A DNA stretch of 64,000 bases from NCBI GenBank assembly GCA_964646605.1, contig CAZYEX010000063.1, positions 39,306 to 103,305 of the forward strand. Reading direction: 5' to 3'. The translations under genes were made by a program, and so were the position numbers. How positions within the stretch are numbered: position 1 is the stretch's first letter; each line of letters begins with the position of its first letter. Shown here one piece after another: positions 17,107 to 24,900 of this stretch. The notes beneath the pieces are model-generated. The model was not told where the DNA came from. It made no database searches and saw only the letters and a list, made by a program, of their open reading frames with translations. Origin of the DNA: SBAX01 sp964646605. Lineage in GTDB: Bacteria > Planctomycetota > Phycisphaerae > UBA1845.

Positions 17107-17422
17107 GGCATGGTGGGCGGAGCTTCCTCCGCCTGTGAAGTCGCGCCCGGTGGTCATTTTGACCCGTAACGCCGTTGTCGATACGATTCATTCTCTGATT
17201 GTCGGATTGGTCACCCGGACCATTCGCGGATTGGACACCGAGGTTTCACTTGGCCGCCGCGAGGGTTCGCCTTGTCCGTGCGTCGCCAGCCTCGACAACA
17301 TTCTTACGATTCCAAGAAGCCGACTTACGCGACAGATGGGCGCCTTATCTCAAGAAAAAACGAAAGAAGTTGACAGGGCGATTATGCATGCCTTGGGCGT
17401 TTCCGAATGGTCAGCCGCGTAG
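17093..17422 (+). CDS. MazF/PemK-family endoribonuclease toxin
   Basis: A 109-residue protein with the MazF/PemK layout: AEAWWAELPPPVKSRPVVIL (residues 4-24, with the RP of the substrate loop), a central VTRTIRG strand, SLDNILTIPRSRL, and the C-terminal helix KEVDRAIMHALGV. MazF toxins cut single-stranded RNA at short motifs. It is partnered with the overlapping upstream antitoxin gene. Confidence 0.87.
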   Translation: MRGAEAWWAELPPPVKSRPVVILTRNAVVDTIHSLIVGLVTRTIRGLDTEVSLGRREGSPCPCVASLDNILTIPRSRLTRQMGALSQEKTKEVDRAIMHALGVSEWSAA

Positions 17423-17424
17423 TA

Positions 17425-17498
17425 TCGGGTCATCGACCCGACGAGTAGAAACCAATCGGAGCCCGGTGGGTGTGATGCTCACCGGGCCTCTTTATGCG
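17425..17498 (+). repeat. Hairpin cassette repeat, copy 3
   Basis: It begins three bases after the mazF-like stop codon. Both inverted repeats are intact: TCGGGTC/GACCCGA, and GCCCGGTG/CACCGGGC followed by CTCTTTATGCG. Confidence 0.87.
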
Positions 17499-17571
17499 AC
17501 GGGGAGGCGACGGGTTTGTCCTTGTTGATCGTGGACTTGCCAGCCGCGGTTGGGGTACGTAGAATGAAGGG

Positions 17572-17838
17572 ATGAGACCCGAAGAGCTTCGGCAGCTTCT
17601 CGACCGAAAGCCCTTCGTGCCCATTCGACTTCATTTCAGTGACGGTACAGCCTTCGAGATCCGTCACCCTGAGATGGCGTTTTTGAGCCGCTCCACGGTC
17701 GAGATCGGTATCTCGGAAAAGGAGGGGGTGCGTATTGCCGACCGGATCATTTACTGCACATTACTGCACATTGTTCGCGTGGAGGACGTAAACGGGCATC
17801 CGACGGAAATGAGCGACGGGCGCGAGGACGGGGCATGA
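17572..17838 (+). CDS. Conserved-looking small protein of unknown function
   Basis: An 88-residue protein starting at ATG 17572: RPEELRQLLDRKPFVPIRLHFSDGTAFEIRHPEMAFL. I associate this pattern with small uncharacterised proteins common in Planctomycetes, but no function is known to me. It has no membrane segment. It occupies the position of a third cassette in the repeat-delimited series, without an obvious partner gene. Confidence 0.75.
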   Translation: MRPEELRQLLDRKPFVPIRLHFSDGTAFEIRHPEMAFLSRSTVEIGISEKEGVRIADRIIYCTLLHIVRVEDVNGHPTEMSDGREDGA

Positions 17839-17858
17839 GCCGGCGCCAGTCGGGTAGG

Positions 17859-17934
17859 TCGGGTCACGGACCGGACATGATGTGAAACCAATCGGGGCCC
17901 GGTGGGCATGGTGCTCACCGGGTTCCTTTATGCG
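17859..17934 (+). repeat. Hairpin cassette repeat, copy 4
   Basis: It begins 20 bases after the stop codon at 17838. The first inverted repeat has diverged (GGGTC ACGGA CCGG). The hairpin is GGCCCGGTG/CACCGGG followed by TTCCTTTATGCG. This is the last and most divergent copy. Confidence 0.82.
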
Positions 17935-18134
17935 CCCCGCCGGGTGGGTCGGATCTCCGGGTCAGAGCATCGGGCGCGAGCCCGGTGACATTGACGTTCG
18001 AGGCGTACCGGGCGGTGGTGTGGGCGTGTCCGTGGGCTGGCGCCCACGGCTCTGAGCGTTGGCAGTTGCACGAGCACCCTGGGGTCCGTTGGGCGTGAGG
18101 ATTGCCCGGTCGGTGATGCTCGGGTCCAGGGTCG

Positions 18135-19193
18135 CTATTGAGAGCCGCGGGCGGTTGGCGTCTGGGCGTCGCGGATGCCAAATATGTGGCGCGCGGTTCG
18201 GACGATGATGGTCCCGTTGGAGATCGCGGGCGTGGCGGTCTTGACGGTTTGCGCCGCGGCGGGCTCCACGTGTTCGAAGACGAACTTGCCCCCGCCCTGC
18301 GCGACGGTCATGGTTGGGACCTTGTTTCCCACGGTGTGGAACGTGACCTTGATTCCTGGGACCTCCACGGATTGGAACGTGGACTGGTCGCTGAGGGCGT
18401 CGGTGATCGTGGGCCGTCCGGGCACGGTGCCGCCCAAGTTTTCGTTGCCCATAGTGAAGGTGATCTCCATGGGCAGTTGGGCGTTCTTGTAGGTGCCCGC
18501 GTATCGGCGCAGGGTTTGCGGGGCGAGTTTCGCGGCGACCTCGACTTTCGTCTCCGTCGCCCCGGCGCTGCGCAGCAACTCCGCGATTTCGGGGCGACCG
18601 CCGACCTCGGCCTGGGTCAGGGCGGAGGTCAGCGTTTCGGGAGCAAACTTGGCGCCGCCGAGGATCGCCCGCACTGCGTCGGTGTTGCCGCCGCCGACGG
18701 CTTGAGACAGTAGCTCCTCGCCGCCCTCGGCTCCGCGCCGTAACAAACGGCTTACGATCTCCCAATGGTCGTGTTCCGCGGCCCAGGTCAGCGGTATGGC
18801 TTGGTAGAACCCGTCCTTGACGTTCACTTCGGCGCCGCGTTCCAGAAGCAGCCTGACGACCTCGAGCTGTCCCTTGTCGGCGGCGAAGGAAAGGGCCGTG
18901 GCGCCGTACGTCGTCTTGGCGTTGACGCTCACGCCGGCGTCCAGCGCGGCCTTGACGGCGCTGGCGTCGCCTTTACGCGCTGCCGCCCACAACGTGTTGT
19001 TCGCCGCGTCATCCGCAAACGCGACGACACAGACGCCAAGGACGAACGATCCGACCCACCACAACCTGCAAATGACGCCCCCCCCGTCGGCGCGAAAACG
19101 ACGACCGGCTCCCCTGACCCGTGTTCGCTCGCTGCGAGAGGTAACCGTGGCGGCGAACCGTGTCGAGAGTCTGCGGGTGTCGGAGGTCGCCAA
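18135..19193 (-). CDS. Exported ankyrin-repeat protein with PQQ-propeller-like tail
   Basis: The frame is open from a TTG at 19193; no ATG or GTG start is visible before the signal peptide, and a TTG at 19064 (WWVGSFVLGVCVVAFA) would begin just before it, so the start is uncertain. After the signal peptide there are three to four ankyrin repeats (NTLWAAARKGDASAVKAAL; GATALSFAADKGQLEVVRLLLERGAEVN; IPLTWAAEHDHWEIVSRLL). Residues about 225-330 are an unassigned beta-rich domain. The last residues, TPAISNGTIIVRTARHIFGI, are like the final blade of PQQ-type beta-propellers. Ankyrin repeats mediate protein contacts. Partners are unknown. Confidence 0.75.
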   Translation of the reverse strand: MATSDTRRLSTRFAATVTSRSERTRVRGAGRRFRADGGGVICRLWWVGSFVLGVCVVAFADDAANNTLWAAARKGDASAVKAALDAGVSVNAKTTYGATALSFAADKGQLEVVRLLLERGAEVNVKDGFYQAIPLTWAAEHDHWEIVSRLLRRGAEGGEELLSQAVGGGNTDAVRAILGGAKFAPETLTSALTQAEVGGRPEIAELLRSAGATETKVEVAAKLAPQTLRRYAGTYKNAQLPMEITFTMGNENLGGTVPGRPTITDALSDQSTFQSVEVPGIKVTFHTVGNKVPTMTVAQGGGKFVFEHVEPAAAQTVKTATPAISNGTIIVRTARHIFGIRDAQTPTARGSQ

Positions 19194-19275
19194 CGGCGGG
19201 CGGCATGATTTCGGACCTCACCCAGGGGGCGGCAGCCATTCCCCTACCGCCCGGGCGAACCACACAAGGGGCGTT

Positions 19276-19303
19276 TTGACCGCGTGCGGCTTTGTATTCT
19301 ACA
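19276..19303 (+). promoter_or_regulatory. Candidate promoter for the CheY-like gene
   Basis: TTGACC (19276-19281) and TCTACA (19298-19303) are 16 bases apart, 43 bases before the start codon at 19346. Confidence 0.35.
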
Positions 19304-19345
19304 CTTTTTTCGATGGTTCTTTTCGACTCGATGTGAGGAACGGTA

Positions 19346-19825
19346 GTGCATCGCCACACCCTTTACGTTCTCCTGGCCAGCGCCGACAAAGGGCGCCGCG
19401 GAACCCTGCGACGGCGACTGGAAACCGCCGGGCTTTGGGTGGACACCGCCGCTTGCGGGGCGGAGGTGCTGGTGCAATGTGACTTCGATCGGCCGGACGT
19501 GCTCATCCTCGATTCCGAGCTGGGCGACATGGACCAGTACGAGCTTTGCAGTCAGCTCCGAGGGGCGGCCGACGAATCTCCGATCACAATCATCCTGCTG
19601 ACCGACGCCTCCGACGACATGACGCGAGACTACGCCCCGCAGATGACCCGGCAGGTGGGGGGCGACTACTTCCTCGCCCGCCCGCTCGACCTGAACTTGT
19701 TGATCAAACTGCTCGAAGAGCTCGGTCGTGAGATCCATCCGCGATCCGAGCGGACGCGGCGAACGTTCCCGACGCACGTCACTTGGCCGACCTCACGTTG
19801 CCACGTTGGTTCGGGGCTCCCATGA
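19346..19825 (+). CDS. CheY-like response regulator receiver protein
   Basis: A 159-residue protein with a single receiver domain: LYVLLASADKGRRGTLRRRL, phosphoacceptor Asp56 in VLILDSELGDMDQYEL, and LLTDASD. The usual conserved Lys is replaced by Arg112 (FLARPLD), and one of the two N-terminal acidic residues is missing (ASAD), so phosphorylation may be altered. There is no output domain, only a basic tail of about 25 residues. The start is GTG 19346, with AGGAACGG upstream. No kinase is adjacent. Confidence 0.82.
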   Translation: MHRHTLYVLLASADKGRRGTLRRRLETAGLWVDTAACGAEVLVQCDFDRPDVLILDSELGDMDQYELCSQLRGAADESPITIILLTDASDDMTRDYAPQMTRQVGGDYFLARPLDLNLLIKLLEELGREIHPRSERTRRTFPTHVTWPTSRCHVGSGLP

Positions 19826-20096
19826 TTCGCCGCTAGGCCGAACCTGGCAGGCATGGTTTGGGTTCCTGGTCGCGGCATCCATGGTAGTGGATGGAATCTC
19901 GGCCCCAACAAGCCATAGGGCCTCGCCGCCGTGCGGCCCGAGTATTCCTATTCTCACTGTGCGGGCCTTCACTAAACCCGCGCTGGAACCGGCCCGCACT
20001 GGATTGTGCCGTGGCGGAGCAGGCCGTGCAAAGCGACGTGGGTCAGCGCTGGGAGTTTGAGGCGAATCGCGTCGGTCGATAGAGTTAACGGATCGT

Positions 20097-21065
20097 ATGA
20101 CCGTTCTCAATTCAACCCTGACGATACGGAGGATCCCACATGGACATCCGGACCGTATGGCGGCCCTCCAGTTGGTTCTGGACGTTCACTCGCGGTCGGC
20201 AGCGGGCGAAACCGACACCCGGGTCAGGGAACTGTTGTGCGATGCGGATCGGCGTGGCCTCTCGCTCGACCTGCTTTTCGGAATCTACGATGGCGAGGCC
20301 CTTCGGACGGCCCTGTTGGCGGTCGAAAGTCCTGGGCGGGCGGCGTTGGTGCTCATGCCTGAAAGTGCCGAGAGAGCCACGGCCACGGCCGACCTCGCGG
20401 CTTGCTTGGGCGCTCTGCGGGACGCAGCATTTGCGCGATCTAACCTCCTTCTGGAAATGTTGTTACGTCCAGGCTCGCCGGTATTCGAGGAGGCTGTCGA
20501 CCGGGCCGGTTGGTGGTTTCTTACCGAACTCATCTATCTCCGTCGCCGGGGAAAGCCTCCCAAACCTCGCGACGCGATTCCCGCGAAGGTTACATGGAGA
20601 ATATACAGCGCTGAGACCCAACCGTTCTTCGAGGAGGCGATATCCCGCTCCTACACGCAAAGTATGGACTGTCCGGAACTTACGGACCTTCGACCGATCG
20701 CCGACGTGATCGCGGGGCATCGCGCGGCTGGGGAGTTCGACCCGCAGTTCTGGTCGGTCGCGATTGGCGACTCGGGACCGGCAGGCGTTCTGCTGATGAG
20801 CCGCGTTGCTGGGCAAAACGCCTTCGAGATCGTCTACATGGGCGTCGCGGCCGGGCCGCGGCGGACGGGGATCGGGCATGCCCTCATGTCCAGGGCGGTC
20901 GAAATCGCCTCTTCAAGTGCCAGTGAATTGACACCACCCGCGGAACTGGTCCTGGCCGTGGACGCCCGCAATGTGCCCGCCCGGCGGCTTTACGCCCGCT
21001 GGGGCTTCGCGGAGTTTGAAAAACGGCGGGCGTGGATCGCAACCCCACCTCAGATAAGAGGTTGA
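20097..21065 (+). CDS. GNAT family N-acetyltransferase, two-domain
   Basis: A 322-residue protein. The C-terminal half has the GNAT acetyl-CoA site (VYMGVAAGPRRTGIGHALMSRAV) and NVPARRLYARWGFAEFE. The N-terminal 150 residues look like a degenerate GNAT-like domain (LTIRRIPHGHPDRMAALQLVLDV). Substrate unknown. The gap before it (19826-20096) holds nothing I can assign. Confidence 0.85.
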   Translation: MTVLNSTLTIRRIPHGHPDRMAALQLVLDVHSRSAAGETDTRVRELLCDADRRGLSLDLLFGIYDGEALRTALLAVESPGRAALVLMPESAERATATADLAACLGALRDAAFARSNLLLEMLLRPGSPVFEEAVDRAGWWFLTELIYLRRRGKPPKPRDAIPAKVTWRIYSAETQPFFEEAISRSYTQSMDCPELTDLRPIADVIAGHRAAGEFDPQFWSVAIGDSGPAGVLLMSRVAGQNAFEIVYMGVAAGPRRTGIGHALMSRAVEIASSSASELTPPAELVLAVDARNVPARRLYARWGFAEFEKRRAWIATPPQIRG

Positions 21066-21403
21066 GAACGGATGCCCCGCGCGGGGCTGACCTACGCTGC
21101 TCTCGCCATCGTCTCGCCGCCCGGCGGTGAAAAAGATTTTTTTTGTTTCCTAACTCCTTGTGAGACGGGAAGCACCGTCATTTCGGACCAACGGTCCTGC
21201 AAGTTTCTTGTTGACGCGCGATGAGGAGCGGGTTAAGGTTGGCGTTGCGGCGTCGAAGCCGGTCGCGTGATCGTGAGCGCGGTCGCTCGTCATCGGCTGT
21301 CGATGCCGATCTTTTCTCTTTGCGGTTGAATTTCGGGATCGCCGTGCCGCCGAGCGCCCCGTTCGGTCGGCTGCGGTTGGGTTGTCTACGTAAGGAGCTC
21401 GCG
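21066..21403. other. Gap upstream of dnaA: terminator, promoter-like -35, no DnaA boxes
   Basis: The 338-base gap contains a GCCCC/GGGGC palindrome near 21074, the terminator described separately, and TTGACG (21211-21216) with a poor -10 (TTAAGG, 21233-21238). I searched by eye for DnaA boxes (TTATCCACA-like) and found none. The reading frame of dnaA continues upstream to 21221 but lacks protein-like composition there. Confidence 0.55.
21114..21144 (+). terminator. Intrinsic terminator after the GNAT gene
   Basis: A short GC stem (TCGCCG/CGGTGA, one G-T pair, loop CCCGG) is followed by AAAAGA and eight T residues. The T run is exceptional in this GC-rich DNA. Confidence 0.6.
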
Positions 21404-22858
21404 GTGGTTACCTGCGCCCAAGACGTGGTCGGGCTGATCGAGTCTCGCATCGCGGAAAAATTGGGTCCCCAGCGCTACAACGTCTGGTTCAAGAACGCGA
21501 CGCAGTTGAGCGTGACGGATCAATACCTCCGTATCAGTGCCCCCAACCATTTCGTCGGGGAGTGGATTGAACGCCATTTTTCGACCGCCATCGCCGAGGC
21601 GGCGCGGGAGGTCACGGGGAATGACTATACGTTGAGCTTTGCGATCGACCCGTTGCTGGCCAAGAGTTTGGGCAAGAAACAACCCGATCGCCAATCGGAG
21701 TTCGTGGCCAACAACCCCGATCGCGTGGCGCGGGAGCAGTTGCGGGCGGGTTCGCTTCCGGTGGAGACTCCGCTGAAGGGGCGCTTCGACGATTTCGTCG
21801 CCGGGGCCTCGAACCGCTTGGCTTACGCCGCGGCGCAGAGCGTCGCCGACAAACCCGGAGCCCAATACAACCCGCTTTTTCTGCACGGCGGGTGCGGGCT
21901 GGGAAAAACGCATCTCCTGCAAGCGATCTGCAACAACTTCAAGTTACGCCATCCGAACCTTCGTTGGCGATACGTCACCGGTGAAGAGTTCACCAACGAT
22001 TACGTCTACGCGATCAAGGCGCGGGAGATGGACGCCTTCCATGCCCGCTATCGGACCCTTGACGCGCTGGTCATCGACGACGTTCACTTTCTGGCCAACA
22101 AACGGGCGACCCAGGAAGGGTTCCTGCACACGTTCAACGCCATCGACGCAGCGGGCAAGCAGATCGTTTTGGCCTCCGATGCGCATCCCAAGATGATCGG
22201 GCATTTTTCCGAATCGCTGGTGACTCGCTTTTTGTCGGGCATGGTGGTGCGCATCGAGTCGCCCGATCCCGAAGTCCGCATCGGCGTGCTGCGCCGGCGT
22301 GCGGAGCGTCTGAAAGTCGCGGTCGGTGACGCGGTGCTTCGGCACATCGCCGAGAACTTCCGGGCCAACATCCGCGAACTGGAGGGGGCGCTGCTCAAAG
22401 TGGTGGCGCTGGCCCACGTGAACGGCGAACCGATCACCGTGGCCTTGGCGGATCGCGCCGTTAAGGACCTCATTCGCCAGACGGTGCCGGTGGTGTTGCT
22501 GTCGGATATTGAGAGCGTGGTATCGATCTATTTCGGTCTGACCCCGGCCGATCTCCATACGTCGCGGAAATCACGGACGATCGCCCTGGCACGCGGGATC
22601 GCGATGTACCTTGCGAGAAGGCACACGGAAATGAGCTTTCCGGAGATCGGCCGGTTCATGGGCAACAAGAACCACTCCACGGTCATTCTGGCCAGGCGCC
22701 GCATTTCGCAGATGGTGCAGAACAATGCGACAGTCGGCTGGATGACCCCCGAGGGGTTACGGGAACAGAGTCTGGCCGTGCTGCTTTCCGAGTTGGAGGA
22801 GCAGTGCGGGGTCGTGGTCAACGCCGACGAGGCCCAAAAGGCGCGGCGGGCTTCGTAG
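21404..22858 (+). CDS. dnaA: Chromosomal replication initiator protein DnaA
   Basis: A 484-residue DnaA, which binds oriC as an ATP-bound oligomer and opens the duplex. Domain I (about 1-80) has QRYNVWFKNA. The AAA+ domain has Walker A GGCGLGKT (162-169), Walker B LVIDDVHF, and sensor segments ASDAHPKMI and LVTRFLSGMVVRI. Domain IV has ARGIAMYLARRHTEMSFPEIG and the DNA-contact motif NKNHSTVILA, where many bacteria have RDHTTVLHA. GTG 21404 is chosen because AAGGAG lies six bases upstream. dnaN and recF are not adjacent. Confidence 0.96.
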   Translation: MVTCAQDVVGLIESRIAEKLGPQRYNVWFKNATQLSVTDQYLRISAPNHFVGEWIERHFSTAIAEAAREVTGNDYTLSFAIDPLLAKSLGKKQPDRQSEFVANNPDRVAREQLRAGSLPVETPLKGRFDDFVAGASNRLAYAAAQSVADKPGAQYNPLFLHGGCGLGKTHLLQAICNNFKLRHPNLRWRYVTGEEFTNDYVYAIKAREMDAFHARYRTLDALVIDDVHFLANKRATQEGFLHTFNAIDAAGKQIVLASDAHPKMIGHFSESLVTRFLSGMVVRIESPDPEVRIGVLRRRAERLKVAVGDAVLRHIAENFRANIRELEGALLKVVALAHVNGEPITVALADRAVKDLIRQTVPVVLLSDIESVVSIYFGLTPADLHTSRKSRTIALARGIAMYLARRHTEMSFPEIGRFMGNKNHSTVILARRRISQMVQNNATVGWMTPEGLREQSLAVLLSELEEQCGVVVNADEAQKARRAS

Positions 22859-22864
22859 CGTAAG

Positions 22865-22885
22865 GCACTGGTTTGAAGCCAGTGC
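22865..22885 (+). terminator. Hairpin directly after dnaA
   Basis: A perfect GCACTGG/CCAGTGC inverted repeat with a seven-base loop begins six bases after the dnaA stop codon. No T tract follows. It may be a terminator, an RNA-stabilising hairpin or a dispersed palindrome. Confidence 0.45.
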
Positions 22886-23066
22886 AAAGCGTGGAACCGT
22901 CCGACAGTCTCGGCGACGCCGAGATTTCCGGTCGGTCTGGCCCCCGCGTCGGTTCGGCGCAGGATGCTCCGAACCGTCGCGCGGGGCGCAGCTTCCCATG
23001 TCCGGCGCGCCCGATTAGCACACGGGACGCTCCCGCCCGCGTATTTAGACGCGTTTCCGGCATACA

Positions 23067-23101
23067 ATCGACAATCGACAATCGGCAATCGACAATCGAC
23101 A
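23067..23101 (+). repeat. Five-unit ATCGACA tandem repeat upstream of the ABC ATPase gene
   Basis: Five heptamers, the third being the ATCGGCA variant, end eight bases before ATG 23110. As at 11639, no Shine-Dalgarno is seen between the array and the start codon. Confidence 0.9.
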
Positions 23102-23109
23102 ATGCCGCC

Positions 23110-24000
23110 ATGTCCGTCATCGCCGTTGACGCACTGAGCAAGCGTTATGGCCGCCGAAGCGGTGTGGAGAGTCTGACTCTCACCGTTCCGTCGGGGGCGA
23201 TGTACGGGTTTCTGGGCCCCAACGGTTCGGGGAAGACCACGACGATCCGTATGTTGATGGGGCTGCTTCGACCGACCTCGGGTGTTGGGCGAGTTATGGG
23301 GTGGGATTGTTGGCGGGAGAGCGCGGCGCTGAAGGCCGAGGTGGGGTACCTCCCCGGCGACCTTCGGCTCCCGCCCTGGTTTACGTGTCGCGAGGCTCTG
23401 CGGATCTTCGGGCGCGTGCGGAGACGGGACCTCTGTGCGTTCGGGTTGGAACTGGCCGAGGAATTCGGGCTTGATCCCAACACGCCGGTGAAGGTCCTGT
23501 CGCGAGGGACACGACAGAAGGTGGGTTTGATCTTGGCCCTAGCCCATCGGCCCAAGCTGCTGATTCTCGATGAACCGACGGCGGCCCTTGACCCGCTCAT
23601 GCAAATGAGACTCTATGCGCGTCTGCGGCAGGCGGTTAGCGCCGGGCAAACGGTGCTTCTCTCCAGTCATACGCTCAGTGAGATTGAGGAGTTGTGTACG
23701 CACGCGGCCATCCTTCGCGCCGGGCGGTTGGTTGCCGACGGGACGATGGCGGAGTTGCGCTGCCGGGCGCGGCGACGAGTGACGATCCGATGGCGCTCCC
23801 ATCAGGATGCGCCGCGCCCACCGTCGCCCGACGGGGTGGAGTGGATCGAGCGCGGGCCGCAGCAGTGGCGCGGTGTCTTCCGCGGATCAGCTGACCCGAT
23901 TGTGCATTGGCTGGCCCTGCAGTCGGTCGAGGATGTCGCCATTGAGAACCCGGATTTGCGGGAGGTGTTTCAGAGCTTCTATGCGAGGGATGACGCATGA
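23110..24000 (+). CDS. ABC transporter ATP-binding protein (CcmA/NatA type)
   Basis: A 296-residue ATPase with Walker A GPNGSGKTTT, the atypical signature LSRGTRQKVG, and Walker B LLILDEPTAALD, followed by LLSSHTLSEIEELC. The C-terminal 80 residues are family-typical accessory sequence. It overlaps the permease gene by four bases (ATGA), so the two form a two-component ABC exporter. The cargo is unknown. Confidence 0.92.
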   Translation: MSVIAVDALSKRYGRRSGVESLTLTVPSGAMYGFLGPNGSGKTTTIRMLMGLLRPTSGVGRVMGWDCWRESAALKAEVGYLPGDLRLPPWFTCREALRIFGRVRRRDLCAFGLELAEEFGLDPNTPVKVLSRGTRQKVGLILALAHRPKLLILDEPTAALDPLMQMRLYARLRQAVSAGQTVLLSSHTLSEIEELCTHAAILRAGRLVADGTMAELRCRARRRVTIRWRSHQDAPRPPSPDGVEWIERGPQQWRGVFRGSADPIVHWLALQSVEDVAIENPDLREVFQSFYARDDA

Positions 24001-24812
24001 ACCGTGGGCTGATTCTCAGAGCCGTTCGCGAAATCAGAGTCAGCACTCTGGCATTTGCCCTAGGTCTGTTTGCCTTTCAACTGATTCTGGGGATGGTCCT
24101 TCCTGTCCTCGAAAAAGACTTCTCGGAGAAAATGTTGCAACTGGCGTTCATGCAACGGATTCTGTCGGCGCTCCTGGGCACGGATATCGGCGCTACGGCG
24201 GGTCCGGCGGTGCTCTCCGTGATCGGATGGGTCCATCCATTCGTTCTCGCCCTCGTTTGGGCGCACGCCATCGTGGTCTGCACGCGTTTCCCCGCGGGTG
24301 AAGTGGATCGCGGGACGATCGATGTATTGATGTCGTTGCCCTCGACGCGGACGGCGATCTATGGCTGCGAATGGGTTGTGTTCATGCTGGCTGGTCTGTT
24401 GGTCGTCGGCGTTGGACTGGGCGGCAATGTGGTCGGCGGGTGGATATCCGGAATTCCGCGAGCCGCGTCATCGATGACACTCGCGTTGGTCGTCGTGAAT
24501 CTCTACGCGCTTGTCCTGGCCGTGGGAGGATTGGCGTCTTTGTTGTCTGCGGTCTGTGATCGTCGAGGGCGAGCGGTCGGGCTGAGCTTCGCGGTCTTAC
24601 TGGTTAGTTTCTTCCTTAGTTCGATGTCGGCATTCGATCCGACGATCAAAGCGTTCTCTGCCCTCAGTCTCCTAAATTACTTCCGGCCCTATGCGACGTT
24701 GCAGATGAACGCGTCGCCATGGAGCGATGTTTTCGTGCTCTTGGGTGTGGCGACGACCCTGTGGACATTGGGTTGGTGGATCGTTGTGCGGCGAGATTTT
24801 CGCATTGTATAA
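23997..24812 (+). CDS. ABC-2 type transporter permease
   Basis: A 271-residue membrane protein with about six hydrophobic helices. It resembles ABC-2 permeases: FPAGEVDRGTIDVLMSLPSTRTAIYGCEW is the typical cytoplasmic segment after the second helix. It functions with the overlapping ATPase at 23110. Confidence 0.85.
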   Translation: MNRGLILRAVREIRVSTLAFALGLFAFQLILGMVLPVLEKDFSEKMLQLAFMQRILSALLGTDIGATAGPAVLSVIGWVHPFVLALVWAHAIVVCTRFPAGEVDRGTIDVLMSLPSTRTAIYGCEWVVFMLAGLLVVGVGLGGNVVGGWISGIPRAASSMTLALVVVNLYALVLAVGGLASLLSAVCDRRGRAVGLSFAVLLVSFFLSSMSAFDPTIKAFSALSLLNYFRPYATLQMNASPWSDVFVLLGVATTLWTLGWWIVVRRDFRIV

Positions 24813-24828
24813 GAAAACATTTCCGAAG

Positions 24829-24898
24829 GGTGCCACTGGCAGCTTGCTGCCAGTGCTTGATCCCGAAAAACACGGGCGGACAAGCCGCCCGTGGCACC
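24829..24898. repeat. Three-way-junction palindromic element
   Basis: An outer stem (GGTGCC at 24829 with GGCACC at 24893) encloses two perfect hairpins: CACTGGCAGC/GCTGCCAGTG (24834-24855) and CACGGGCGG/CCGCCCGTG (24871-24893). The stems overlap slightly, giving a cloverleaf-like fold. It fills nearly the whole gap between the ABC permease and the transporter starting at 24901. It looks like a REPIN or MITE-type mobile palindrome; a cis-regulatory RNA is the alternative. Confidence 0.7.
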
Positions 24899-24900
24899 CG

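Noticed and set aside
16143..17934. Classical integron attC sites
   Set aside because: The repeats lack RYYYAAC and GTTRRRY core sites at their ends, and no tyrosine integrase is present in the window.
21066..21403. Replication origin directly upstream of dnaA
   Set aside because: No DnaA-box-like 9-mers or AT-rich unwinding region other than the terminator T tract.
24829..24898. Molybdenum-cofactor riboswitch before the transporter
   Set aside because: The fold is two simple perfect hairpins in a closing stem, without the conserved core of that riboswitch class, and looks like a palindromic repeat.
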